From Luzula sylvatica (Eukaryota; Streptophyta; Magnoliopsida; Poales; Juncaceae), in the NCBI GenBank assembly GCA_946800325.1, contig OX326959.1:48490784-48554783 (forward strand): 64,000 bases of DNA, read 5' to 3'. A program made the position numbers and the translations under genes. This document shows positions 21,054-31,625 of the stretch, one piece after another; the stretch's first letter is position 1; each line of letters starts with the position of its first letter. The notes under the pieces are model-generated. The model was not told the DNA's origin. It saw nothing but the letters and a program-made list of their open reading frames with translations, and ran no database searches.

Positions 21054-23790
21054 GAAAATATTTATGGGATGTATACGCATGTATGATACAATTTTTAAGA
21101 TATAGTTTCTTTTTTAAATGAATATTTTTTAAGATTTGTTTATATTTTTGTATATAGCAGTTTATATATATTTGGGATGTACGTTCAGAATGCATAAATA
21201 CGATCATAATTGGATAAATACGATCAAAAACAGAAAATGTCAAATCGCCATGTTTCACACTCGTATTGTGTGCTGAAAATGCACTCACATAGAATGCATT
21301 AGTCATTTTATTATATACTACTAATCTTATAATTTTGTGCAGCAAATACATAAATAAGTGTGATCAATGTTTTTGTTTTACATAAAACATTAGCAATTTC
21401 TTAAAATGATAATAATACGTATTTGACATTTATATAGTAAAAAAAAATCAGATGTCGATGGCGAATGAATTATGTAATGAAATAAGGATAAATAAAAACG
21501 TCAATGTGCTAATAGCTTAGTTGGTTGAGTGTGAAGTACAAAAAAATCATATGTTGTCAGAGAGTGTGGGTTCGATTTCATTAACATGAATGGATGGAGC
21601 CATGAAGGACACAGGAGGCTTCTCCATTATTAAAAAAAAATGATTAAAAAAATACGATGATTTAATAACTAAAAAGAACTTCTCGATCAATTGATGTGTT
21701 TACCTATGGTCATCTCATCTGTCGTGTGTGATTATCACATACGGTAACATTTTCACACACAATCATGCTCAGTTTTTTTTGTAATTTTTAGTTCTTGAAT
21801 ATCATTTTCATTCAAATAATCAAATTTTCATTTAATGACATTTTTTTGTAAAAATTTAAGGGAAGTTCTATGATAGACCTATTTTCTTATCATGGATCCT
21901 TTTTCAAAAAATTATTTTAAGGATTTTAGCTATTTGTTAATTAATTATACAAAATTTATGTTTTGGATAGCATTAAATAATAAATATACACTAGAATCTT
22001 ACAAAAAAAATCAATATTTAACAAATATTCAATTTTATTTTTTTAAAAACGGATCCATGATAGAACTCCCCAAAATTTAATTACGTATCATTGCATTCGA
22101 AAGTTATTTTTCAATCAGATTCTTAGTCTATATTAAAAAAAATTAATACCATAAACAATCTCAATAACAAAAAAAAAAGAATTAACAATACTTTTTTTTC
22201 AAGTACTTCGCTTTTTCCTTGTTCTTCTAAGTTTATCCGGCAGAAATACAAGAAAAAGGCCAAAAATCTATCACAAAATTGAGTATCTTTCTGATTTTTC
22301 ATGTAATTGTCAGAAATTTATTTGTCCATTTTTTTTTGTTTCTTTGAAGCGAAACCTAACTCATTAAACATGAATATTATTGATTTCATTTTTTTATTTG
22401 TGATATCAATGGGACTTGAATCCTTGATTTTGGATATCTTGTGATAATCATCTTATCACTAAATTAAGAAATCATTGGTACTTTTTTGTCCATTTTTCTT
22501 CTTTATTAAAATAATATATTATTACTGGTGCTCAAATGAAGTTGACTGAATCTTCATCAAATTTTGGTCACATGATTTCCTTCAAGTTATGAACCGTCGT
22601 CAAGAAAATTATCGTATGCTACCAACAAACATGTTTGCAGAAAAACATAGTTAGTGCAAACCTCGTCTAGTGACGATCAATCGACCCGAGAAATCCATCT
22701 AATTTAAAATGAAAAAAAATGTAGATTTTCATTTCAATTACCTTCAATATCTCACGTGTAAAAGATTGAATTGATATTTGTTTTCAAAATTCGTGGTAGA
22801 AAACCTTATTTCGATTTTATTCGAAATTAATCAAATAACAAATGTCATAACAATTTACCCTGTGCCTGAGATGGCTATTATATACATGACTGTCATGGTT
22901 TTCTAATGCTCGAGAGGCACTTTGTGTGTGGGCTCAGACGATTCGTGGAAAGAAATCATGATCGTGTTTATACATGTACTACAACAATGTCAGGATTCGA
23001 ATGTATTTATATATGCTGCTGAATGTATGTTCTAATGTTGTCACGCTTGATAATGATATATATATATATATGATTTTAGAGTTAAATCTTTACTTTCCGT
23101 TGGATATTTACATTAACGTCTATATAATTACTAGCAGGTTTTCGTAATTATATAACAAATTTGTCCACCTAATAGTTAAATAAAAAGTTATAAGGATAAT
23201 ATTAATTGCATATTTCTTGTTTTCAAAATAAAAAAAGGAATTCTTCGAAAATCTCTCGACTTTTTAGAAAATTATCAAAAACTTCATCACTTTTAGATAA
23301 CTTAATTTTTCTCATCCATTCTTTTTTGTTATCAAAATATCATTATAAAGTTTCTTTTATTTTCTTGTTTAAATCAAATAATAAACAAAAAATTATATTT
23401 TACATTTAATATAAAATAAACACTAAAATATAAATACAATCATAAAATATAATAATAAAAAAATAATATTAAATATAAGATAAAATTATAATTTACATAG
23501 AAAAAAATTGAGTATTTTTGTGTAATATAATATCATAAAATAAAATTAATGCATTGTGAAATATATCTTAAAATATCGTTAAAATAATAACACAACAAAT
23601 TATGTCGAAAAATATTTTAATTATTTTGCTATTTGGGATGGAAAAAGTTAAATTTAACTCCATAGGAGTAAAAACTAATTTAATTCACTTTCAGGAGATT
23701 TTTGGAAATAATTTAAAAAATGCAGGGGTTTTTCATAATTCTAAAAAAAAATTGGGTTATGTGACTAGATTATATATTTTGTAAAACAAT
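20930..23790 (+). repeat. Nearly complete ~3-kb repeat unit
   Basis: Head at about 21170-21480, middle 21680-22300, tail 22490-23790. Begins near a (CTAA)n run (21020-21053). A SINE is inserted at 21501-21641. From 22490 to about 23705 it is matched by the reverse complement of 25365-26570. No frame is conserved between copies, so the unit is treated as non-coding. Confidence 0.6.
21501..21641 (+). mobile_element. tRNA-derived SINE, ~140 bp
   Basis: Box A TAGCTTAGTTGG (21513-21524) and box B GGTTCGATTT (from 21569) at tRNA-like spacing, ending in an A9 tail. Flanks 'gataaataaaaacg' and 'gattaaaaaaatacg' form an imperfect TSD. Its architecture matches the SINE at 5207. It is not a tRNA gene because the acceptor-stem halves do not pair. 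Confidence 0.72.
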
Positions 23791-26570
23791 TTATATTTTT
23801 CTGGGACATGTATTTGGAGTGCGCAAATGCGGTGAAAAAATTCAAATTGTCCAGTGTCGCACTCGTATTGGTGAAGTGCATATGAGAATGTATTAATCGA
23901 TCCCAAATAATGAAGACATATTTAGATATTTAGATAATTAGTTTCATCTTCATTTTCTCTCCGAATAATAAATGGAATAAAAAAGATTTTGAAAATGAGA
24001 AAAAGTGGTTTTTTATTTTAGGAAATTAAATTTATGTATACTTGAACATGGGTTGGAAGAAAAATCAAGATGACTAGCAATATTAAAATAGTATATTGAC
24101 AAAAAAAATAGTAAGTTGATCCGAAAAGAAATATTAGCAACAAAATAATTATTTACAAATTGAAAATGATGTATTTACACTGAAATATATTAACAATTAA
24201 ACAATACAAATTAGTTTAATTTTTTCAAAAATATAAATGAATAGAAAAACTAAAAACCGACAATTAAGCCAAACTAGTTCTTTGTTCCACTACGAAGTAA
24301 TTATTTTATATACCACTGATCTCATATTTGGTGTAACGAAGAGATAAATAAATGTGGTCGATTTCTTTGTCCTACGTAGAAAATTAGCAATTTATCAAAA
24401 TGATAATAATATATGTATGTGACGTCTATATATAAAAACATCATATATTTATGGAAGATACACACAAATAAACTTTGTAAACTAAAACAAAAATAGAGAA
24501 CACGATAATTTCATTTTATAATTAAAAAGGACTTTACGATAAATTCATATAATTACCTATATTTATCTGCTATGCTGCGCAGATATTTCAACAAAATCGA
24601 TTTTATCTGTATCGTCGTATCCGAATCATATGTTAAAAAATCATATTGATGTAACCGATACGTATCCTCGTACCAACGAATCCGTGCCAACTCAATTTAT
24701 CTCTGATGTGTGATTATCACCTACAATAGAATTTTCACACACAACATGCATGTCCGCGTCCGCCAACCCGTATGATCTCCGATGCAGAGTTTTATCCTAC
24801 TATTTAAGTTTCGGATATCATTTTCACTCAAATAATCAAATTCTCATTTAACCAAATTACACAAACTTTTTGAGAAAAAAATAATTACATTAAAAGGTCT
24901 TTTTTCGATCAGATTCTTAGCCAAACTTAAAAGAAATTTTAATATCACAAACAATCTCGATAAGAAAAACAATAACAAATATTATTTTTTGAAGTAGTTC
25001 CTACCCCCGAAATCAATTAAATGGAAAAATTTATAAGTGGGTTCCACTCAAATATTTTCCTCAATAATCAATTCAATAATACTTCGGTGATTTAATCAGT
25101 AGGACTTTTGACTTTTGACGTGTGCTGTGAAAATTATCTGGCAGAAAATAGAAGAAAGTTAAGATCACAAAATTAAGTAATTTTTTTAATTATATATAAA
25201 TAAAATAATTAAATTGTAAGCAAAACATCTTAACATAATTGATAATATGCTAATTATAATTACAGCAGACTTTTTTTTCTTCATATAATCAAAACTCATT
25301 TGGTCTCTTCTTCTATATAATATATTGTGACTTGTACTCAAATGAAGTTACAAAAATCTTCTGAAAGTGAATTAAATTAGTTTTTACTCCTATAGAGTTA
25401 AATTTAACTTTTTCCATCCAATTATAATTTTATTTACCATAATACCTCTCATTTAATCATTTGCATATTTATTTTATTCAATAACAAATGTAATAAAGAT
25501 ATTATTCGACGTGATTTGGTGTATTATTATTTTGACAATATTTTAAGATATATTTCACAATGCATTAATTTATTTATGATACTATCTTTCACAAAAATAT
25601 TCAATTTTGTCTATGTAAATTATAATTTTATCTTATATAAAATAATACTTTTGTTATTATTATGTTTTATGATTGTATTTATATTTTAGTGTTTATTTTA
25701 TATTAAAATGTAAAATATATTTTTTATTTGATTTAAACAAGAAAATAAAAGAAACTTTATAAGGATATTTTGATAACAAAAAAAATTGGATGAGAAAAAT
25801 TAAATTTAACTTCATAAGAAGTAAAAAATAACTCACCTTACTTTTTAGAAAAAAATCGAAGAGGAAGTTTTTTATAAGTTTATAAAAAGTCAGGAGATTT
25901 TTGAAGAATTTCCTTTTTTATTATGAAAATAAAAAATATGCAATTAATATTATCCTTATAATTTTCGATTTTACTATTGGATGGACACATATGTTTTATA
26001 ATTACGAAAACCTAACTAGTAATATATAGATATAATGTAAATATCCAACGGAAAGTACAAATAACTCTAATTCATACACATCATTATCATGTACAAACAT
26101 GATCATGGTTTATTTGGACGAATTGTTTTGAGCCCACACACATGGTGTCTCTGGAGCATTAGAAAATCATGACAATACATGCATATAATAGCCAAGGCAA
26201 ATTGTTCTGACATTTGTTATTCAGTTAATTTCAAATCAAATTGAAATAAGGTTTTCTACTACGAATTTAGAAAACAGAAATCATGGTTGTTCCTTCTTGT
26301 AAAATATTGTCAACAAATTCAATCTTTTACATGTGTGTGAGATATTGAAGGAAATTGAAATGAAAAAAATATACATTTTCTTTCATTTTGAACTAGATGG
26401 ATATCTATCGTCAATCTGCGCTCACTAGACGAGGTTGTCGGTAGCATATGGTAATTTTCTCGACGGCGGTTCATGACTTGGAAGGAAATCGCGTTGGCCA
26501 AAATTTCTCCAGTCAACTTCACTTGAGCATAAGTAATGATATATTATTTTAATATAGAAAAAGAATGAAA
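22490..26570. repeat. Large imperfect inverted repeat, arms ~1.2 kb, spacer ~1.66 kb
   Basis: The left arm (about 22490-23705) reads in the same order as the reverse complement of the right arm (about 25365-26570). Matching blocks include 'tgctcaaatgaagttgactg', 'gataatattaattgcatat' and 'ataggagtaaaaactaattt'. The arms differ by small indels and substitutions. The spacer is the body of another repeat unit in plus orientation. Confidence 0.75.
23800..25385 (+). repeat. ~3-kb unit body, uninterrupted reference copy
   Basis: Parallels 7950-9929 plus 17545-17960 but lacks the inserts found there. It therefore supplies the empty sites for the 731-bp MITE (24302-24310), the LINE remnant (~24964-24975) and the full LINE (24974-24990). 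No gene is seen. Confidence 0.7.
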
Positions 26571-26600
26571 GGAAGGAGCTAGATTATGTGAATAAAAAAG
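25386..26600 (-). repeat. Unit tail in inverted orientation
   Basis: Reverse complement of the tail half of the ~3-kb unit (see 22490-23705). A 67-codon frame on the unit's sense strand (26319-26522) is not open in the other copies. Confidence 0.65.
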
Positions 26601-27349
26601 TTCTCTTTACAAATGTAATTATTTTGATTAGCATAAGTTAACATATTTTGTTTACGAATGTAATTATTTTATTTATATAGAATTAAAAAAGATATTTAAT
26701 TTGGTGATATTCATTAGTTTTTATTTTGGGCCTTTTTCACCTTTTTATTGTGAAAGCTCCTTTGAAAAACTAGTGGAACAAAAAAAACTATTTTTTTAAA
26801 TTCTTTTTGTTATTGTTTTTTTAGATTTTTATGTAGGATTGGCTCTTTGGTACATTTATTTTCGAGAATTCTACTTTGCCGAGTTTTGAACCCATGAGAT
26901 TTCTTTGAGGTTTTGGTGGATAATAGGTTGATAGAAATGAAAATAAAAACAAAAAGTTACCAATCAAAACATACAAAACTTCATAAATTTTTAAATGTAT
27001 ATTGAATAGTAGTAATTTTTTGAGTTGTGACATTAAAAATATAACATATGATGTGAAATAATTTAAATTTACGATTTTGCTTAGTTAATTTTTGACATTA
27101 TTTTTACTATTAATTGTAATATTATATATATATAAATCATGTCATAAAAAATTTCGACCGTCAATTATTTTACGTGTTATGATGAATATGATAGAAATTT
27201 TTATTTTTTATGAAATTAAATCTACAACATTTATAAGTGATATAGAACATATCCATACGGTTGAAATTTGATTTCGATATTTAGATTTAGAGAAATTAGC
27301 TCCGTTAGCCGGCGTTGGACATACAAGGGTGTTGGCCATTGAGCCTAGC

Positions 27350-27350
<1 letters not shown>
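26601..27350. other. AT-rich, no gene seen
   Basis: No coding pattern or terminal repeats recognised; ends at a (TA)n tract. Confidence 0.5.

Positions 27351-27409
<59 letters not shown>
27351..27409. repeat. (TA)n microsatellite
   Basis: Pure alternating AT run of almost 60 bp. Confidence 0.97.
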
Positions 27410-27412
<3 letters not shown>

Positions 27413-27589
27413 ATTGTATTTTAGACCAACATTTTTTTATCAGTATGTATATTTTGTAGTGCCCATGACTACGTAGTTCCTATGATTCGTTGTTTTTATA
27501 TTTTATCCTGCATGAATTAATATGAACAACCATGATATAATTTGTTGATCTGATTCTTCGTAAACTTATTATATTGTTTTAATACAATT

Positions 27590-27748
27590 GACTATAATAC
27601 ATGTATTCTTATTTGATAAATAAAATAAAATGTATTCTTATTTGATAAATACATGTATTCTTATTTGATAAATAAAATAAAATGTATTCTTATTTGATAA
27701 ATAAAATATAATACATGTATTCTTATTCTTATTTGATAAATAAAATGT
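27590..27748. repeat. Short tandem repeats of 'tgtattcttatttgataaataaaataaaa'-like text
   Basis: About five imperfect copies of an AT-rich unit, each with an 'acatgtattc' or 'atgtattc' start. Confidence 0.8.
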
Positions 27749-27761
27749 GAGCCGATACACC

Positions 27762-28366
27762 TAGGGATGTCAATGGTGTGGATATTGCCCGAACCGATCC
27801 GAACCGTATCCGAAAAAATATCCGGATTCGAAAAAAATATCCGAATCCGAGTGGATCCGGATATGGATCTGGTTGCTAATTTTAAGATCCGGAACCGGAT
27901 TCGATATTCGGTTTTGGTGCGGGAACCGGATCCGTGTTCCGGATCCGGGTATTTTTAGGATCCGGATACTCGAAACTAGATTCGAGTATCCGAAACCGGA
28001 TCCGAATACTCATATTATATATTATTTTATGTATTATATTTGACATTAGTTGAAAAATCATATACAAATTAATGATTTGTAAGTGATTTAACTCACAATC
28101 GTAAAATTATGTTTAAATATAATCATATTTATCGTTCATGTCACAAATTATATATATTTATAGCTAAAAAGTAAGTTACGTTATGATAACATAGTATCCG
28201 TTTTAATATCCGAAACAGAACCATATCCGTATCCGTATCCGTATCCGACAATATCCGAACCGTATCCGTATCCGTTTATTATCCGAACCGTATCCGGATC
28301 CGACAATATGGATATGGATCTGGTATGACCACTATCCGAACCGGATCCGAACCATTGACACCCCTA
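27762..28366. mobile_element. hAT-type MITE, 605 bp, 8-bp TSD
   Basis: Ends TAGGGATGTCAATGG and CCATTGACACCCCTA are inverted repeats. GATACACC flanks both sides exactly (27754-27761, 28367-28374). Both subterminal regions are built from many short repeats of TATCCG/ATCCGAACCG type. hAT elements use 8-bp TSDs, and their transposases bind such subterminal repeats. Confidence 0.88.
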
Positions 28367-28374
28367 GATACACC

Positions 28375-29141
28375 GCATTTGTGTATTTTTTGTTTGTACA
28401 TGAGTTATAAATTAAACCTAAATAATTAATTGAGTTACCATTTCGTTCATATGATAACAATTGATGTTTCTACGGAAATTAAACAAAAAAAAGACACCAT
28501 GTAATTAATTTATAAATAATCAGGTTTTAATAATATGAGGAAATTTGAAATAATTTTATTTTGATATGAAATTGTCATTATCGTCATAAATATTTTATAA
28601 TAAAATGGAAAACATAATTTCCTAGATCATACTGGTTGCAATAAACATACATGTATGTGCAATGGCGGATCAAAGGGATTGGGATACATCGAATTGTTAA
28701 GGTTAGGATTACGGTTAGGGTTAGAGATACTTCGAATAAAATGCAGTACATATAGGAGACATCGGTGCTCAAACTTTTTTTCAAGATATCTTCCAAATTG
28801 TTAGGGTTAGGATCCTTGCTCTGTTTTTTTTTTTCCTCCGGTGCGAAAGAAGTTGGTTCCTGAGTTTAAGGATAATGTTGATCCCGAGTATTACATCTTC
28901 ATTATTGCATATAGCAAATAAAAAATAAAGAGGAAATGTCATAACCAGAGTAATTGTAAAAAATAAGTAAATTTATCCAGTTGAGACATTTTGAAAAAAA
29001 AAAAGCTACCTTTATACATCAAAAAAAAATTCTGAATCAAAACTATGTTATTGACATTTGACCCCCAAGCTTGAGTCTGAAGCATCTATGTAGTTTTCCA
29101 AAACCGAAGACATACACCCTGAAAGAAGATTCCTTGATTAG
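28375..29141. other. No gene seen; small telomere-like patch
   Basis: AT-rich. Around 28700-28725 and 28800 there are a few interrupted TTAGGG/GTTAGGG-like units, too few and irregular to be telomeric. Confidence 0.4.
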
Positions 29142-29438
29142 TCATCGTGTACACTGAATTACCGATCGACCGGACTCACTCTTTTTTAACATGCGTCTTT
29201 GACCGAATCCTTGTTCTTGATCGAGAAGAAGCAATTTCTCGATTAGAAAGGCGGCTTGCGGCATAAACCATATAGGATGTGCCCCCTCGATGTTCTTGGG
29301 CGAGAACCGAGGCTTCATCCGTTCTTGACGTATATACGTAAGCGTACTGTTGAATCTGGAAAGTTTCGACTCATAGTCCCCAATTCTATTGGAGGAAGCG
29401 TTTCTAGCATCCCTCCAATTCCGACCTTCCCTTTCCAT
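29142..29438 (-). CDS. Unassigned 98-aa open reading frame
   Basis: Runs from an ATG at 29438 to TGA at 29142. It contains ERMKPRFSPKNIEGAHPIWF and a Leu-rich stretch EKLLLLDQEQGFGQ. It is clearly GC-richer than its AT-rich surroundings and has no low-complexity character, unlike the other small frames nearby. I do not recognise a family. A plausible alternative is a fragment of plant organellar DNA in the nucleus, since composition and style fit that. No signal peptide, promoter or intron signals are evident. Confidence 0.3.
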   Translation of the reverse strand: MEREGRNWRDARNASSNRIGDYESKLSRFNSTLTYIRQERMKPRFSPKNIEGAHPIWFMPQAAFLIEKLLLLDQEQGFGQRRMLKKSESGRSVIQCTR

Positions 29439-29539
29439 GAAATAAAGAACTAATGTATTAGAGAAGAAATAAGATGATTTCGCTCATTTCAAAAATAATA
29501 GTTATAATAAACTTGTTTATATTTCCTAAAGATTAGAGT

Positions 29540-29790
29540 AATGTATTGATAAAATGTGTGTTTATGAGGAATCTTGAGTTCGAAATCCTCATAAACTTGT
29601 TTATTTTATGAGGAACCAATGTATTGATAAAATGTGTGTTTATGAGGAATCTTGAGTTCGAAATCCTCATAAACTTGTTTATTTTATGAGGAACCAATGT
29701 ATTGATAAAATGTGTGTTTATGAGAAATCTTGAGTTCGAAATCCTCATAAACTTGTTTATTTTATGAAGAACCAATGTATTGATAAAATC
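29540..29790. repeat. 78-bp tandem repeat, 3.2 copies
   Basis: Copies start at 29540, 29618, 29696 and (partial) 29774, almost identical. Each contains the inverted pair TTTATGAGGA..TCCTCATAAA with a 15-nt loop. The reading frame across them on the minus strand is open only because 78 is a multiple of 3. Confidence 0.95.
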
Positions 29791-29989
29791 CGACTTCCCT
29801 ATAAATTAATTCTGGATCCGTCCCTGTGTGAACGTTGCTTTTGTGGACATGTCGTGTGAAAGTTTTATACACATCATAGATACGCATAAAACAAGTATAA
29901 TCACGCGTCACTGAATTTTATTAAAAAAAATGGTAGTTAAGTCAAATGAGGCCTTAATAGTTCATTTACTGAGTTGAAACTCAAAATAT

Positions 29990-30425
29990 TAGGAGGGGCT
30001 AATGTGCGGGTTTGGATCGGGTAATCTCGAATGCAAGACATTCAAGTCACGTGTCATTCGGATTTTGAGTCGTTCGAATTTTTAAACGGATTAGTTCGTT
30101 TAGGGTCTATAAAATTCAAGTAAATTGTGAGATTCAAGTAACTGGACAAGTTTTTCTATAGTTTATGTTACTCGATGGACATAAACCTGACCAGGCTGAT
30201 TTGGATTATAGGTTAATCGAATTTTGAGACTTTCGAGTTGTTGTTAGGATTTCGGATCGCTGGGCTTCGAATTTGAACGAGTTTCGGATCATTGACGTTT
30301 TAAAATTTTCGAACGTGACAATTATAAAAACGGATTGACCGGACGGATTTTTCGAATTGAGTTAAATTTTGTCAGCTCTAATATATATATTTGTGAAATA
30401 TTTGAAATTTGATATTTTAAACCTT
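29990..30425 (+). repeat. Decayed transposon-like repeat abutting the ATPG promoter
   Basis: The right part (30290-30425) matches 20735-20910. The left part is 'gggtttggatcgggtaat..'-type text common in plant MITEs. It ends about 150 bp before the ATPG start codon. No clean ends were found. Confidence 0.55.
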
Positions 30426-30535
30426 ATTCTCCTTAATTTGTTTGTGAGGCAGAGATTTGAGATTTCAAGGATAGAAGCCTTCCTCTCCTCCATTCAAAAT
30501 CTTCAACACAAAAAAACCAATAGTAAGCAACAAAT

Positions 30536-30556
30536 CCCCCCTCTCTCTCTCTCTCT
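30536..30556 (+). promoter_or_regulatory. CT-rich 5' leader of ATPG
   Basis: A pyrimidine-rich CT run 20-40 bp before the ATG, as is common in 5' UTRs of plant photosynthesis genes. No clear TATA box was identified between 30425 and 30535. Confidence 0.4.
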
Positions 30557-30574
30557 TACTCCCTCACCAAATCC

Positions 30575-31339
30575 ATGGCGAGCACAGTAATGGCGACGGC
30601 CAAAGCCACTCCCTCCCTCTCCTCCTCCTCTTCCACGCGCAAGCCCTCCATTGTCGCCCAATTCAAGCCGCAACCCACTTCGAATCTCTCTCTCAAGAAG
30701 CTTCTTTCTCCAAAGCTGCTCTTATCCACCATCCCTTCAATAGCCATGATCGCAACCACCACCCCTCTTCCTGCTCTTGCTGCGCAAATGGAAAAGGCGA
30801 AGATTTTTGATTTCAACCTTACTCTTCCAATTATCGCTATCGAGTTTCTTCTTCTGATGGTTGCTCTGGATAAGTTGTACTTCACTCCTCTCGGTAAGTT
30901 CATGGATGATCGTGACGCCAAGATTCGTGCCGAGCTCAACGAGGTATAAATTACAATCTTGCAAATTCATCAAACTTTGCACAAACCACTTACAATTTCT
31001 TGCATAAATTACCCTCAACAGGTAAAGGACACATCATCAGAGGTGAAGGAATTGGAAGAACAAGCGAGGGCGATAATGCGAGCAGCTAGGGCTGAGGTGG
31101 CGGCAGCAGCGAACAAGAAGATGAAGGAAAGCACGGAAGAAATGGAGGCTCAATTGGCCGAGGGCCAAGCTCGCTTGGAAATCGAGCTGAAAGAAGCAAT
31201 CGCAGAACTCGACAGACAGAAAGACGAGGCCTACACCATCCTCAATGCTCAGATCGAGGCTCTTAGTGACGAGATCGTCAATTTGGTTATGCCTAATACC
31301 GAAGAACTAGTGGAAGAAGAACAAGTGGCGTCGACATAA
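30575..31339 (+). CDS. ATPG: ATP synthase subunit b', chloroplast precursor
   Basis: Two exons, 30575-30943 and 31022-31339, join across a 78-bp intron (GAG|GTATAAA..CAACAG|GTA) into 228 codons. The nuclear-encoded b' subunit (subunit II) forms, with plastid-encoded b, the peripheral stalk of the thylakoid CF1-CFo ATP synthase. Residues 1 to ~70 are Ser/Thr/Lys-rich with few acidic residues, ending PLPALAAQ, as expected for a transit peptide. A membrane helix follows (~84-103, [20 protein letters not shown]), then the family motif [11 protein letters not shown] and a long Glu/Ala/Lys-rich helix (~115-215) with the coiled-coil character of the stalk. Length fits plant homologues (~220). It converges on GCP4, with stop codons 286 bp apart. 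Confidence 0.95.
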
Positions 31340-31625
31340 TTTTAACTCGTTCATTTTTCGATTCGAGAATATATATAGGTTTAAATGTCAATGTTGTATC
31401 TATAATATTTTTATCATACTCTTTGGATATTATTACAAGTTAAATTTGGACTTCTACTTGTTTGCTATATTCAAAAGAACAACATGAAATAAGATTTAAT
31501 TCACAAATAAATCTTGTTCAGCTTTTGGTTCAAAAAAAACAAATCAAATTAACACCCTTAACAAACCCTGCCTCGAAATAAATAAAATCTAACGGCAAAT
31601 CAAAATGTACAAAAATAATAAATAA

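Noticed and set aside
28690..28815. Interstitial telomere repeat
   Set aside because: Only a few irregular GTTAGGG-like units; consistent with chance or minor decay.
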